From Pseudomonas sp. BGr12 (GTDB lineage Bacteria; Pseudomonadota; Gammaproteobacteria; Pseudomonadales; Pseudomonadaceae), in the NCBI RefSeq assembly GCF_030272895.1, contig NZ_JALRNF010000011.1, positions 1-64,000 of the forward strand: a stretch of 64,000 bases of DNA, in the 5' to 3' direction. The notes beneath the pieces were generated by a model. The model did no database searches. It was not told where the DNA came from and saw only the letters and a list, made by a program, of their open reading frames with translations. A program made the translations under genes and the position numbers. Shown here piece by piece: positions 18,448 through 27,594 of this stretch (its first letter is position 1; every line of letters begins with the position of its first letter).

Positions 18448-19776
18448 TCAGTTCTTGAAGCTGGAGTGCTTGCGACCCTGGTCGCACAGGGCAAAGACCA
18501 CCACCAGCACCGCCGAGACCGCAAGAATGATCGCCACGCCGTCGGTGGAGTGGGTCGCCGAGCTGGCCACCAGGGCCAGGCCACCCAGCGGCGCCAGGCC
18601 GCCGGCCACCGCGGTGCCGATCTCGCGACCGGTGCCGAAGCCCGAGGAACGGGTCTGGGTCGGGAACTGGCGGCTGAGGAACGAGCCCTGGGGCGCGAAC
18701 ATCATCGGCGCCAGGATGCCGGTGCCGATACCGATGGCCAGGTAGATCATCATCGGCTCGCCGGTGTTGAGCAGGGTCAGGAACGGGAAGGCGAACAGCA
18801 CCGAGAACAGGCCGCCGAGCATCAGCACGGTCTTGCTGCTCCACTTGTCGCACAGCCAGCCGAAGAACGGCACGGTGAAGATCGCCACCAGGCTGGCAAT
18901 GGTCACCGACAGCGAGGTGACGTGGGCTTCGACGCCTTTGTACTGGGTCAGGTAGGCCAGGGAGAAGGTCTTGAAGATGTAGCTCAGGGCGTTGTAGCCG
19001 ATGGCCACGAAGAACACCACGGCCAGGCCCTTGAGGTCGTTCTTGAACAGCAGCTTGAGCGGCGAGACCTGGGCCTTGGCCGGGGTCTTGTCGAGCTCCT
19101 TGAAGTCCGGGGTCTCGGGAATGCTCTTGCGCACCCACAGGCCGACGCCGACCAGCACGATGCTGCAGATGAACGGGATGCGCCAGCCGCCGGCCAGGAG
19201 GAACTCGTTGCCGTTCATGGTCAGCAGGTAAACGGTCAGCGACGACAGTAGCAGGCCCAGGTTCAGGCCCAGCGCCGGCCAGGCGCCCTGGCTGCCACGC
19301 TTGCCTTCGCTGGCGTGCTCGTAGGAGGTGACCGCCGCACCGGACAGCTCGGCACCCGCACCCAGGCCCTGGATGATGCGCACCAGCACCAGGATGATCG
19401 GCGCCCAGATGCCGATCGAGGCATAGCTCGGGATCAGGCCGATCAGGGTGGTGCACACGCCCATCATGCAGAAGGTGATGACCAGCACCTGCTTGCGCCC
19501 GAAGCGGTCGCCCAGGTAGCCGAACAGCACGCCGCCGAACGGCCGGGCAATGAAGCCGATGGCGAAGGTCGAGAAGGCGAGCAGCGAGGCCACGGCCGGG
19601 TTGCTGGCATCGAAGAAGATCTTCGAGAAGACGATCGCCGCCATGGTGGCGTACAGGTAGAAGTCATACCACTCCAGCATCGAGCCGAAGATGGTGGCCG
19701 CCGCGACCTTGCGCAGGCGCTTTTTTTTCTGTTCCGGGGTTTCTGTCGCGGCCGCGGCCGCCTCATGTACCGACAT
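18448..19776 (-). CDS. MHS-family MFS transporter (dicarboxylate symporter type)
   Basis: The 442-residue protein has twelve predicted spans and the metabolite:H+ symporter hallmarks: IFGSMLEWYDFYLYA near the N-terminus, GYLGDRFGRKQ in loop 2-3, and RIIQGLGAGAELSGA. Relatives carry 2-oxoglutarate (KgtP), citrate or shikimate. It lies 46 bases after lhgO on the same strand, so uptake of 2-hydroxyglutarate or 2-oxoglutarate is the likely function. An A8 run encodes the KKK near residue 18; the frame is intact. Confidence 0.85.
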   Translation of the reverse strand: MSVHEAAAAATETPEQKKKRLRKVAAATIFGSMLEWYDFYLYATMAAIVFSKIFFDASNPAVASLLAFSTFAIGFIARPFGGVLFGYLGDRFGRKQVLVITFCMMGVCTTLIGLIPSYASIGIWAPIILVLVRIIQGLGAGAELSGAAVTSYEHASEGKRGSQGAWPALGLNLGLLLSSLTVYLLTMNGNEFLLAGGWRIPFICSIVLVGVGLWVRKSIPETPDFKELDKTPAKAQVSPLKLLFKNDLKGLAVVFFVAIGYNALSYIFKTFSLAYLTQYKGVEAHVTSLSVTIASLVAIFTVPFFGWLCDKWSSKTVLMLGGLFSVLFAFPFLTLLNTGEPMMIYLAIGIGTGILAPMMFAPQGSFLSRQFPTQTRSSGFGTGREIGTAVAGGLAPLGGLALVASSATHSTDGVAIILAVSAVLVVVFALCDQGRKHSSFKN

Positions 19777-19822
19777 CGGAGGTTTCCTTGTTGTCTTTGT
19801 AGTTATGGGGGTGCAGCAGGGG

Positions 19823-21016
19823 TCAGCGGGTCTTGAGGATCCTGTCGGCGATCATCTGGCCGATCGGAATGGCCGAGGTGGCGGCCGGCGACGGTGCATT
19901 GCAGACATGCACCATGCGCGGCGTCTCGGCGAACAGGAAGTCGTGCACCAGGGTGCCGTCGCGCATCACCGCCTGGGCGCGAATACCGGCCTCGTAGGGC
20001 AGCAGGTCCTCGACGTTCAGCGACGGGCAGTACTTGCGGCATTGCTCCAGGTAGCCGCGCTTGAACAGCGAGTTCTTCATTTCGGTGGTGCCGGAACCGA
20101 GGTTGTTCCAGATGGTTTTCCAGAAACCGGGGAAGCGTGCGTATTCGGCGACATCGCGCCAGTTGATCGAGAACTTCCTGTAGTTCTCCCGGCCCAGACC
20201 CAGCACGGCGTTCGGGCCGACGGTGACGCTGCCGTCGATCATCCGCGTCAGGTGCACGCCGAGGAACGGCAGTTCGGGATCGGGGATCGGGTAGATCAGG
20301 TGGTTGACGATGTCGTTCTTGCTCGCCGGCAAGCGGAAGTACTCGCCGCGGAACGGGATGATCTGGTGGTCGATCTTGACCCCGGCCAGGGCCGCCAGGC
20401 GATCGGACTGCAGGCCGGCGCAGGCCACCAGCTGGCGGGCGTTCCAGACCTTGTCGTCGCTGCTGATGGTGACCTTGTCGCCGCTCTCGACGATGGCGCG
20501 CACCGTGGTCGACAGTTGCACCTCGCCGCCGGCGCGCTGGATGACCCGGGCCATCGCCTCGCAGACCTGCTTGTAGTCGACGATGCCGGTGGCATCGAGG
20601 AACAGCCCGCCCAGGCCGACGATGTTCGGCTCGCGACGTTGCAGTTCCCGGGCATCGAGCTGTTCGACCTTCAGGCCGTTCTGCTGCGAGCGCTCGTACA
20701 GGGCGTGCATGCGTTGGACTTCCAGCGGGGTGGAAGCCACCAGCAGCTTGCCGCAGACATCGAACTTGATCTTGTGCTCACTGCAGAAGTCCTTGGTGGC
20801 CTGGGCGCCGCGCTTGCACAGGTCGGCCTTGAGGCTGCCGGGGGCGTAGTAGATGCCGGCGTGGATCACGCCACTGTTATGACCGGTCTGGTGCCTGGCC
20901 AGGCTGCCTTCCTTTTCCAGGATCAGCAGCGAGGCGCCCGGTTGGCGTTCCAGCAGCGCCATGGCGGTGGCGAGGCCGACGATGCCGCCGCCGATGATGC
21001 AGTAGTCGTAGATCAT
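19823..21016 (-). CDS. lhgO: L-2-hydroxyglutarate oxidase LhgO
   Basis: This FAD-dependent enzyme oxidises L-2-hydroxyglutarate to 2-oxoglutarate and passes electrons to the respiratory chain. The 397 residues begin with a Rossmann dinucleotide-binding motif IIGGGIVGLATA (7-18) and continue with HQTGHNSGVIHAGIYY, the family hallmark around the flavin. Length is normal. The gene is controlled by the adjacent FadR-type regulator through the operator at 21064-21074 and is followed by a transporter gene. Confidence 0.93.
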   Translation of the reverse strand: MIYDYCIIGGGIVGLATAMALLERQPGASLLILEKEGSLARHQTGHNSGVIHAGIYYAPGSLKADLCKRGAQATKDFCSEHKIKFDVCGKLLVASTPLEVQRMHALYERSQQNGLKVEQLDARELQRREPNIVGLGGLFLDATGIVDYKQVCEAMARVIQRAGGEVQLSTTVRAIVESGDKVTISSDDKVWNARQLVACAGLQSDRLAALAGVKIDHQIIPFRGEYFRLPASKNDIVNHLIYPIPDPELPFLGVHLTRMIDGSVTVGPNAVLGLGRENYRKFSINWRDVAEYARFPGFWKTIWNNLGSGTTEMKNSLFKRGYLEQCRKYCPSLNVEDLLPYEAGIRAQAVMRDGTLVHDFLFAETPRMVHVCNAPSPAATSAIPIGQMIADRILKTR

Positions 21017-21057
21017 GCAGGTGTCACCTTGGCTTGTTCTTATCAGAGAGTCTGCTT

Positions 21058-21074
21058 ATCAGGTTGTCAGACTA
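21058..21074. promoter_or_regulatory. FadR/GntR-type operator upstream of lhgO
   Basis: The 15 bases ATCAGGTTGTCAGAC (21058-21072) recur exactly at 21861-21875 before the regulator gene. The core TTGTCAGACTA is a near palindrome of the TTGTCnGACAA form bound by FadR-family dimers. It lies 42 bases before the lhgO start. Confidence 0.75.
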
Positions 21075-21086
21075 AGTAGGTCAAAC

Positions 21087-21109
21087 AAAAGGCGCTGACC
21101 GGCAGCGCC
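21087..21109 (-). terminator. Rho-independent terminator of lhgR
   Basis: On the minus strand GGCGCTG, loop CCGGT, CAGCGCC is followed directly by TTTTGTTTG. It lies 25 bases beyond the regulator stop at 21134 and separates it from the lhgO promoter. Confidence 0.8.
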
Positions 21110-21133
21110 CGCTTATGTACGGTGGATCAAGGG

Positions 21134-21844
21134 TCAATCGATGCTGGGCAAGTCCAGTTTCAAGCGCTTGGCCGAGGCACGCAGGTGGGCTTCGGCGCAG
21201 GCGGCAGCGGCATGCCGATCGCCCTCGGCAATGGCCTGGTACAGGGCCTGGTGTTCACGGTTGGCATCGGCCGAGCCGCCCACCGAATGCGCTGCCGAGT
21301 TCTCCCAGGCGGTCTTGCGTGCGGCGGCCAGTTGGCCACGGAGAAAGTCGTGGAAGGCCACGAAGTAATCGTTCTTGCTGGCTTCGGCGATGGCGCGGTG
21401 GAACTCGACGTCGGCGGCCGCCGCGGCGGCGAAGTCGCTGCGTTTGTCGAGCATGTCCTGCAGGGCCTTGCCCATGCGCGCAAGGTCCGCTTCATCGCGG
21501 CGCTGGGCAGCGACGGAGGCGGCCTGGGTCTCGATCCACAGGCGCACTTCGAACATCTGCACCAGGTCCGGGCTGCGGCCCTGGCTTGACGGAAAGCGGA
21601 ACACGGTGCCGGTGGGAGTCTGCGAAATGTACGAACCCAGGCCACGGCGGGCGATCAATACCCCATCGGCCTTGAGCTGGGCCACCGCCTCGCGCACCAC
21701 CGAGCGGCTGACGTTCAGCTGTTCGGCCAGTTGCTGTTCGGTGGGCAGGCGCGATTCGGCCGCCAGGCGCCCGGAATCGATCTCTGCACGGATGGCGCCG
21801 ACAACGCGTTCGACCAGCGTATCGGGGCGCTGAAGCTCAAGCAT
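21134..21844 (-). CDS. lhgR: FadR/GntR-family regulator of lhgO (LhgR-like)
   Basis: The 236-residue protein has an N-terminal winged helix of the GntR type (AEQLNVSRSVVREAVAQLKA, about 35-54) and a C-terminal helical FCD ligand domain. The start MLELQRPDTL was chosen because longer frames run through the operator. The shared operator before this gene and before lhgO indicates an autoregulated repressor released by L-2-hydroxyglutarate. As I recall, a regulator called LhgR does this in P. putida; the name is given on that basis. Confidence 0.82.
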   Translation of the reverse strand: MLELQRPDTLVERVVGAIRAEIDSGRLAAESRLPTEQQLAEQLNVSRSVVREAVAQLKADGVLIARRGLGSYISQTPTGTVFRFPSSQGRSPDLVQMFEVRLWIETQAASVAAQRRDEADLARMGKALQDMLDKRSDFAAAAAADVEFHRAIAEASKNDYFVAFHDFLRGQLAAARKTAWENSAAHSVGGSADANREHQALYQAIAEGDRHAAAACAEAHLRASAKRLKLDLPSID

Positions 21845-21860
21845 GGGGTATTGCTCATTG

Positions 21861-21877
21861 ATCAGGTTGTCAGACAA
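21861..21877. promoter_or_regulatory. FadR/GntR-type operator upstream of lhgR
   Basis: The core TTGTCAGACAA (21867-21877) is a perfect palindrome around one central base, preceded by ATCAGG exactly as in the lhgO operator. It lies 23 bases before the regulator ATG, which fits autorepression. Confidence 0.78.
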
Positions 21878-21917
21878 TGCCTTTTCCGACGGCTCCTTGT
21901 CAAGGAACCGAAGGGTG

Positions 21918-22277
21918 TTACAGCTCGCTGACGTAGGTGCCCGTGCCTTTGAGGATGTTCTGCAGGGTTTCTTCGATCTCGGCCAGGTCACTGGCATCGG
22001 CGGTGTGCAGGATCTCCAGGTGGTCTGCGCCACGCAGTGCGTCGGTATCCAGTGCAGACACCTCAACCAGCAGGCGATTGGCGCCGAGGGTTACCTTCAG
22101 GCCTTCAACCTGCGAGTACTCCTCTTCATTGCCCAGGGTGATGTCCACCCGGTCCTCGTCCGGGTACCGGCTCATGAGGAACAACTCGCCCTTGTCGCTG
22201 TGGCAGACCAGCGTCGCCAGGTTCTCTTCTTCGTCGTCACATGGTGTAGCCATGAGCAGCGCCGCGGTCAGTTGCAT
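21918..22277 (-). CDS. Conserved hypothetical acidic protein
   Basis: I do not recognise this 119-residue protein. It is acidic and soluble except for a short hydrophobic start (MQLTAALLMATP), with beta-strand-like stretches such as GELFLMSRYPDEDRVDITLG. A start at the second Met (22253) would remove the hydrophobic residues. It stands alone on the minus strand between lhgR and gdhB and is not obviously linked to either. Confidence 0.6.
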   Translation of the reverse strand: MQLTAALLMATPCDDEEENLATLVCHSDKGELFLMSRYPDEDRVDITLGNEEEYSQVEGLKVTLGANRLLVEVSALDTDALRGADHLEILHTADASDLAEIEETLQNILKGTGTYVSEL

Positions 22278-22571
22278 GGAAGTCTCGATATCAGATGTGA
22301 AACGTCAGTGTGCCAGTCTTCTTGCGTGGGATAAATCGCCGCCTGCCCCTCAATGACCGAATATGTCGCAGCCTTGCAAGCAGCGATGACCGGCCAGTCG
22401 TTAAGCTGCGTTGTCGAGGGATACCCGTAAAGACGCAGCCAGCCGGCAGTGGTCTTTGCAGCTGGCCCTCGGTTTTCCAGCCGTTCTGCCACGGGTTGGC
22501 TATCGTTGATCCGGGCACGGCGTACACGCGTGACGCTTCACTCAACAACAAAGCCAAGCGGAGTACCACAG

Positions 22572-25500
22572 ATGGCGTTCTTCACCGCAGCCAGCAAAGC
22601 CGACTTCCAGCATCAACTGCAAGCGGCCCTGGCGCAGCACATCAGCGAACAGTCACTGCCACAAGTGGCGATGTTCGCCGAACAGTTCTTCGGAATCATC
22701 TCTCTGGACGAACTCACCCAGCGCCGCCTGTCGGACCTGGCCGGTTGCACCCTCTCTGCCTGGCGCATCATCGAGCGCTTCGACCCTGCCCAGCCGCAGG
22801 TTCGCGTCTACAACCCCGATTACGAGCGTCATGGCTGGCAGTCGACTCACACCGCTGTCGAAGTCCTGCACCATGACCTGCCGTTCCTGGTCGACTCGGT
22901 CCGTACCGAACTGAACCGCCGTGGCTACAGCATCCACACCCTGCAGACCACTGTGCTCAGCGTGCGCCGTGGCGACAAGGGCGAACTGCTGGAAATCCTG
23001 CCCAAGGGCACCCAGGGCGAAGGCGTGCGACAAGAGTCGCTGATGTACCTGGAAATCGACCGTTGTGCCAACACCGCCGAACTCAACCTGCTGACCCGCG
23101 AACTGGAGCAGGTACTGGCTGAAGTGCGTGTCGCCGTCGCCGACTTCGAACCGATGAAGGCCAAGCTGCGCCAGATCGTCGAACTGGTCGAGCAGACCCC
23201 TTACCCTGCCGTCCAGGGCGAGAAGTCCGAGGTCAAGGCCTTCCTGGAATGGCTGGTGGGCAACCACTTCACCTTCCTGGGCTATGAAGAGTTCGTCGTC
23301 CACGGTGACGCCCAGGGCGGCCAGCTGGTCTATGACGAGCAGTCCTTCCTCGGCCTGACCCGCCTGCTGCGCACCGGCCTGACCTCCGACGAGCTGCGCA
23401 TCGAAGACTACGCCGTCAGCTACCTGCACGAGCCGCTGCTGCTGTCGTTCGCCAAGGCCGCACACCCGAGCCGCGTGCACCGTCCGGCGTACCCTGACTA
23501 CGTGTCGATCCGCCAGCTGGACGCCGACGGCAAGGTCATCAAGGAATGCCGCTTCATGGGCCTGTACACCTCTTCGGTGTATGGCGAGAGCGTGCGGGCG
23601 ATTCCGTACATTCGCGACAAGGTGGCCGAAGTCGAGCGCCGCTCGCATTTCGATCCCAAGGCGCACCTGGGCAAGGAACTGGCGCAGGTGCTGGAAGTGC
23701 TGCCGCGCGACGACCTGTTCCAGACCCCGGTCGACGAGCTGTTCAGCACCGTGATGTCGATCGTGCAGATCCAGGAGCGCAACAAGATCCGCGTGTTCCT
23801 GCGCAAGGACCCCTACGGCCGCTTCTGCTACTGCCTGGCCTATGTGCCGCGTGACATCTACTCCACCGAAGTGCGGCAGAAGATCCAGCAGGTGCTGATG
23901 GAGCGCCTGAAGGCCAGCGACTGCGAGTTCTGGACCTTCTTCTCCGAGTCGGTACTGGCCCGCGTGCAACTGATCCTGCGCGTCGATCCGAAGAACCGCA
24001 TCGACATCGACCCGCAGCAGCTGGAAAACGAAGTGATCCAGGCCTGCCGTTCGTGGCAGGACGACTACTCGGCGCTGGTGGTGGAGAACTTCGGCGAAGC
24101 CCAGGGCACCAACATCCTGGCCGACTTCCCGAAAGGCTTCCCGGCCGGCTACCGCGAGCGCTTCGCCGCGCACTCGGCGGTGGTCGACATGCAGCACGTG
24201 CTGACCCTGTCCGAGCGCAAGCCGCTGGTCATGAGCTTCTACCAGCCGCTGACCCAGGCCGGCAAACAGCAGCTGCACTGCAAGCTGTACCACGCCGACA
24301 CCCCGCTGGCGCTGTCGGATGTCTTGCCGATCCTGGAAAACCTCGGCCTGCGCGTGCTCGGCGAGTTCCCGTACCGCCTGCGCCATGCCAGCGGCCGTGA
24401 GTTCTGGATCCATGACTTCGCCTTCACCTACAGCGAAGGCCTGAACCTGGACATCCAGCAACTCAACGACACCCTGCAGGATGCCTTCGTCCACATCGTC
24501 AAGGGCGATGCGGAAAACGACGCCTTCAACCGCCTGGTGCTGACCGCCGGCCTGCCGTGGCGCGACGTGGCGCTGCTGCGTGCCTACGCCCGCTACCTCA
24601 AGCAGATCCGCCTGGGCTTCGACCTGGGCTACATCGCCAGCACCCTGAACAACCACACCGACATCGCTCGCGAGCTGACCCGGTTGTTCAAGACCCGCTT
24701 CTACCTGGCGCGCAAGCTCACCGTTGAAGACCTGGGTGACAAGCAGCAACGCCTGGAGCAGGCGATCCTCACCGCCCTGGACGAGGTCCAGGTGCTCAAC
24801 GAAGACCGCATCCTGCGTCGCTACCTGGACCTGATCAAGGCCACCCTGCGTACCAACTACTACCAGACCGACGCCCAGGGCCAGAACAAGTCGTACTTCA
24901 GCTTCAAGTTCAACCCCAAGTTGATCCCCGAGCTGCCCAAGCCGGTGCCGAAGTTCGAGATCTTCGTCTATTCGCCGCGGGTCGAAGGCGTGCACCTGCG
25001 TTTTGGCAACGTCGCCCGTGGCGGCCTGCGCTGGTCGGATCGCGAGGAAGACTTCCGCACCGAAGTGCTGGGCCTGGTCAAAGCCCAGCAGGTGAAGAAC
25101 TCGGTAATCGTGCCGGTCGGTGCCAAGGGTGGCTTCCTGCCGCGTCGCCTGCCCCTGGGCGGCAGCCGCGACGATATCCAGGCCGAAGGCATCGCCTGCT
25201 ACCGGATCTTCATTTCCGGCCTGCTGGATATCACCGACAACCTCAAGGACGGCGCCCTGGTGCCGCCGGCCAACGTCGTGCGTCACGACGATGACGACCC
25301 CTACCTGGTGGTGGCGGCCGACAAGGGCACCGCGACCTTCTCCGACATCGCCAACGGCATTGCCATCGACTACGGCTTCTGGCTGGGCGATGCCTTCGCC
25401 TCCGGCGGTTCGGCCGGTTACGACCACAAGAAGATGGGCATCACCGCCCGTGGCGCCTGGGTCGGCGTGCAGCGCCACTTCCGCGAGCGCGGCATCAACG

Positions 25501-27437
25501 TCCAGGAAGACCCGATCACCGTGGTCGGTGTCGGCGACATGGCTGGCGACGTGTTCGGCAACGGCTTGCTGATGTCCGACAAGCTGCAACTGGTGGCGGC
25601 ATTCAACCACCTGCACATCTTCATCGACCCGAACCCGGAGCCGGCCAGCAGCTTCGCCGAGCGCAAGCGCCTGTTCGACCTGCCGCGTTCGGCCTGGAGC
25701 GACTACGACACCAGCATCATGTCCGAAGGCGGCGGGATCTTCCCGCGCAGCGCCAAGAGCATCACCATCACCGAACAGATGAAAGCGCGCTTCGCCATCG
25801 AAGCCGACAAGCTGACCCCGACCGAGCTGCTCAACGCGCTGCTCAAGGCGCCGGTGGACCTGCTCTGGAACGGTGGTATCGGCACCTACGTCAAGTCCAG
25901 TGAAGAAAGCCATGCCGACGTCGGCGACAAGGCCAACGACGCCCTGCGGGTCGATGGCAACGAGCTGCGCTGCAAGGTGGTGGGCGAGGGCGGCAACCTG
26001 GGCATGACCCAGCTGGGCCGGGTCGAGTTCGGCCTCAATGGCGGCGCCACCAACACCGACTTCATCGACAACGCCGGTGGCGTGGACTGCTCCGACCACG
26101 AGGTCAACATCAAGATCCTGCTCAACGAAGTGGTGCAGGCCGGCGACATGACCGAGAAGCAGCGCAACCAGCTGCTGGGCAGCATGACCGACGAAGTGGC
26201 CGGCCTGGTGCTGGGCAACAACTACAAGCAGACCCAGGCGCTGTCCCTGGCTGCGCGTCGGGCCAAGGAACGCATCGCCGAGTACAAGCGGCTGATGGCC
26301 GACCTGGAAGCCCGTGGCAAGCTGGACCGGGCCATCGAGTTCCTGCCTACCGAAGAACAGCTGGCCGAGCGCCTGGCTGCCGGCCAGGGCCTGACTCGCG
26401 CCGAGCTGTCGGTGTTGATCTCCTACAGCAAGATCGACCTCAAGGAGCAACTGCTCAAGTCGCTGGTGCCGGACGACGACTACCTGACCCGCGACATGGA
26501 CACTGCCTTCCCGCCGTCGCTGGTGAGCAAGTTCACCGAGGCCATGCGTCGCCATCGCCTCAAGCGTGAAATCGTCAGCACCCAGATCGCCAACGATCTG
26601 GTCAACAACATGGGCATTACCTTCGTCCAGCGCCTGAAGGAATCCACCGGCATGAGCCCGGCGAACGTCGCCGGCGCCTACGTGATCGTGCGTGACATCT
26701 TCCACCTGCCGCACTGGTTCCGTCAGATCGAGGCCCTGGACTACCAGGTGCCGGCTGAAATCCAGCTGACCCTGATGGACGAGCTGATGCGCCTGGGCCG
26801 TCGGGCGACCCGCTGGTTCCTGCGCAGCCGTCGCAACGAGCAGGATGCCGGGCGTGATGTGGCACACTTTGGGCCGAAAATCGCACAACTGGGGCTGAAA
26901 CTCGACGAACTGCTGGAAGGGCCGACCCGCGAGCGCTGGATGACCCGCTACCAGGGCTTCGTCGAGGCCGGTGTACCGGAACTGCTGGCGCGCATGGTGG
27001 CCGGCACCACGCACCTGTACACCCTGTTGCCGATCATCGAGGCGTCCGACGTCACCGGCCAGGATCCGGCCGAAGTGGCCAAGGCCTTCTTCGCCGTCGG
27101 CAGTGCCCTGGACCTGACCTGGTACCTGCAGGAAATCAGCAATCTGAGCGTGGAAAACAACTGGCAGGCCCTGGCCCGCGAGTCGTTCCGCGACGACATC
27201 GACCTGCAGCAGCGGGCGATCACCATCTCCGTGCTGCAGATGGCCGACGCCCCTGAAGACATGGATGCGCGGGTGGCCCTGTGGCTGGAACAGCACCGCG
27301 TGATGGTCGAGCGCTGGCGCGCCATGCTCGACGAACTGCGGGCCGCGACCGGCACCGATTACGCCATGTACGCGGTGGCCAACCGCGAGCTGGTGGATCT
27401 GGCCATGAGCGGACAGGCGGCGGTGGTGCCGTCCTGA
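22572..27437 (+). CDS. gdhB: NAD-specific glutamate dehydrogenase, large type
   Basis: This 1621-residue member of the very large (180 kDa class) catabolic NAD-glutamate dehydrogenases converts glutamate to 2-oxoglutarate and ammonia. The N-terminal half carries the regulatory segments; the catalytic region holds NVARGGLRWSDREEDFRTEV and VPVGAKGGF (substrate-binding lysines) and the nucleotide-binding part VVGVGDMAGDVFGNG. The start MAFFTAASKADF has a GGAG sequence nine bases upstream; earlier in-frame codons are unlike the family. A strong terminator follows. Confidence 0.95.
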   Translation: MAFFTAASKADFQHQLQAALAQHISEQSLPQVAMFAEQFFGIISLDELTQRRLSDLAGCTLSAWRIIERFDPAQPQVRVYNPDYERHGWQSTHTAVEVLHHDLPFLVDSVRTELNRRGYSIHTLQTTVLSVRRGDKGELLEILPKGTQGEGVRQESLMYLEIDRCANTAELNLLTRELEQVLAEVRVAVADFEPMKAKLRQIVELVEQTPYPAVQGEKSEVKAFLEWLVGNHFTFLGYEEFVVHGDAQGGQLVYDEQSFLGLTRLLRTGLTSDELRIEDYAVSYLHEPLLLSFAKAAHPSRVHRPAYPDYVSIRQLDADGKVIKECRFMGLYTSSVYGESVRAIPYIRDKVAEVERRSHFDPKAHLGKELAQVLEVLPRDDLFQTPVDELFSTVMSIVQIQERNKIRVFLRKDPYGRFCYCLAYVPRDIYSTEVRQKIQQVLMERLKASDCEFWTFFSESVLARVQLILRVDPKNRIDIDPQQLENEVIQACRSWQDDYSALVVENFGEAQGTNILADFPKGFPAGYRERFAAHSAVVDMQHVLTLSERKPLVMSFYQPLTQAGKQQLHCKLYHADTPLALSDVLPILENLGLRVLGEFPYRLRHASGREFWIHDFAFTYSEGLNLDIQQLNDTLQDAFVHIVKGDAENDAFNRLVLTAGLPWRDVALLRAYARYLKQIRLGFDLGYIASTLNNHTDIARELTRLFKTRFYLARKLTVEDLGDKQQRLEQAILTALDEVQVLNEDRILRRYLDLIKATLRTNYYQTDAQGQNKSYFSFKFNPKLIPELPKPVPKFEIFVYSPRVEGVHLRFGNVARGGLRWSDREEDFRTEVLGLVKAQQVKNSVIVPVGAKGGFLPRRLPLGGSRDDIQAEGIACYRIFISGLLDITDNLKDGALVPPANVVRHDDDDPYLVVAADKGTATFSDIANGIAIDYGFWLGDAFASGGSAGYDHKKMGITARGAWVGVQRHFRERGINVQEDPITVVGVGDMAGDVFGNGLLMSDKLQLVAAFNHLHIFIDPNPEPASSFAERKRLFDLPRSAWSDYDTSIMSEGGGIFPRSAKSITITEQMKARFAIEADKLTPTELLNALLKAPVDLLWNGGIGTYVKSSEESHADVGDKANDALRVDGNELRCKVVGEGGNLGMTQLGRVEFGLNGGATNTDFIDNAGGVDCSDHEVNIKILLNEVVQAGDMTEKQRNQLLGSMTDEVAGLVLGNNYKQTQALSLAARRAKERIAEYKRLMADLEARGKLDRAIEFLPTEEQLAERLAAGQGLTRAELSVLISYSKIDLKEQLLKSLVPDDDYLTRDMDTAFPPSLVSKFTEAMRRHRLKREIVSTQIANDLVNNMGITFVQRLKESTGMSPANVAGAYVIVRDIFHLPHWFRQIEALDYQVPAEIQLTLMDELMRLGRRATRWFLRSRRNEQDAGRDVAHFGPKIAQLGLKLDELLEGPTRERWMTRYQGFVEAGVPELLARMVAGTTHLYTLLPIIEASDVTGQDPAEVAKAFFAVGSALDLTWYLQEISNLSVENNWQALARESFRDDIDLQQRAITISVLQMADAPEDMDARVALWLEQHRVMVERWRAMLDELRAATGTDYAMYAVANRELVDLAMSGQAAVVPS

Positions 27438-27452
27438 GTGTGAGCTGAAATG

Positions 27453-27484
27453 AAAAGCCCCGGCAATTGCCGGGGCTTTTTTTT
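27453..27484 (+). terminator. Rho-independent terminator of gdhB
   Basis: AAAAGCCCCGGCAA/TTGCCGGGGCTTTT (27453-27480) forms a perfect GC-rich stem continued by further Ts, 16 bases past the stop. Confidence 0.95.
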
Positions 27485-27516
27485 GAGGGCGCGGTGAAGA
27501 GGTGCCGTGGCCTCTC

Positions 27517-27588
27517 GGTGGGAGCGGGCTTGCCCCGCGAATGCGATCCGTCGGTCATATCGCATCGCGGGGCAAGCCCGCTCCCACC
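27517..27588. repeat. REPIN: two inverted REP sequences
   Basis: Arms of 24 bases (27517-27540 and 27565-27588) are perfect inverted repeats. With the inner ATGCGAT/ATCGCAT they extend to about 30 bases with one bulged base around an 11-base centre. The core is the same GCGGGGCAAGCCCGCTCC as at 12483. It sits between the convergent gdhB and ppsR genes, a usual site for these elements. Confidence 0.9.
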
Positions 27589-27594
27589 GGGGGG

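Noticed and set aside
19721-19728. T8 run near the start of the MHS transporter gene as a phase switch
   Set aside because: It encodes a KKK stretch in an intact frame; A-rich lysine codons explain it and nothing else points to switching.
22653-27296. 1547-codon open frame opposite gdhB
   Set aside because: It mirrors gdhB exactly, has no recognisable domain and low-complexity His/Gln/Val composition; long antisense frames are expected in GC-rich Pseudomonas genes.
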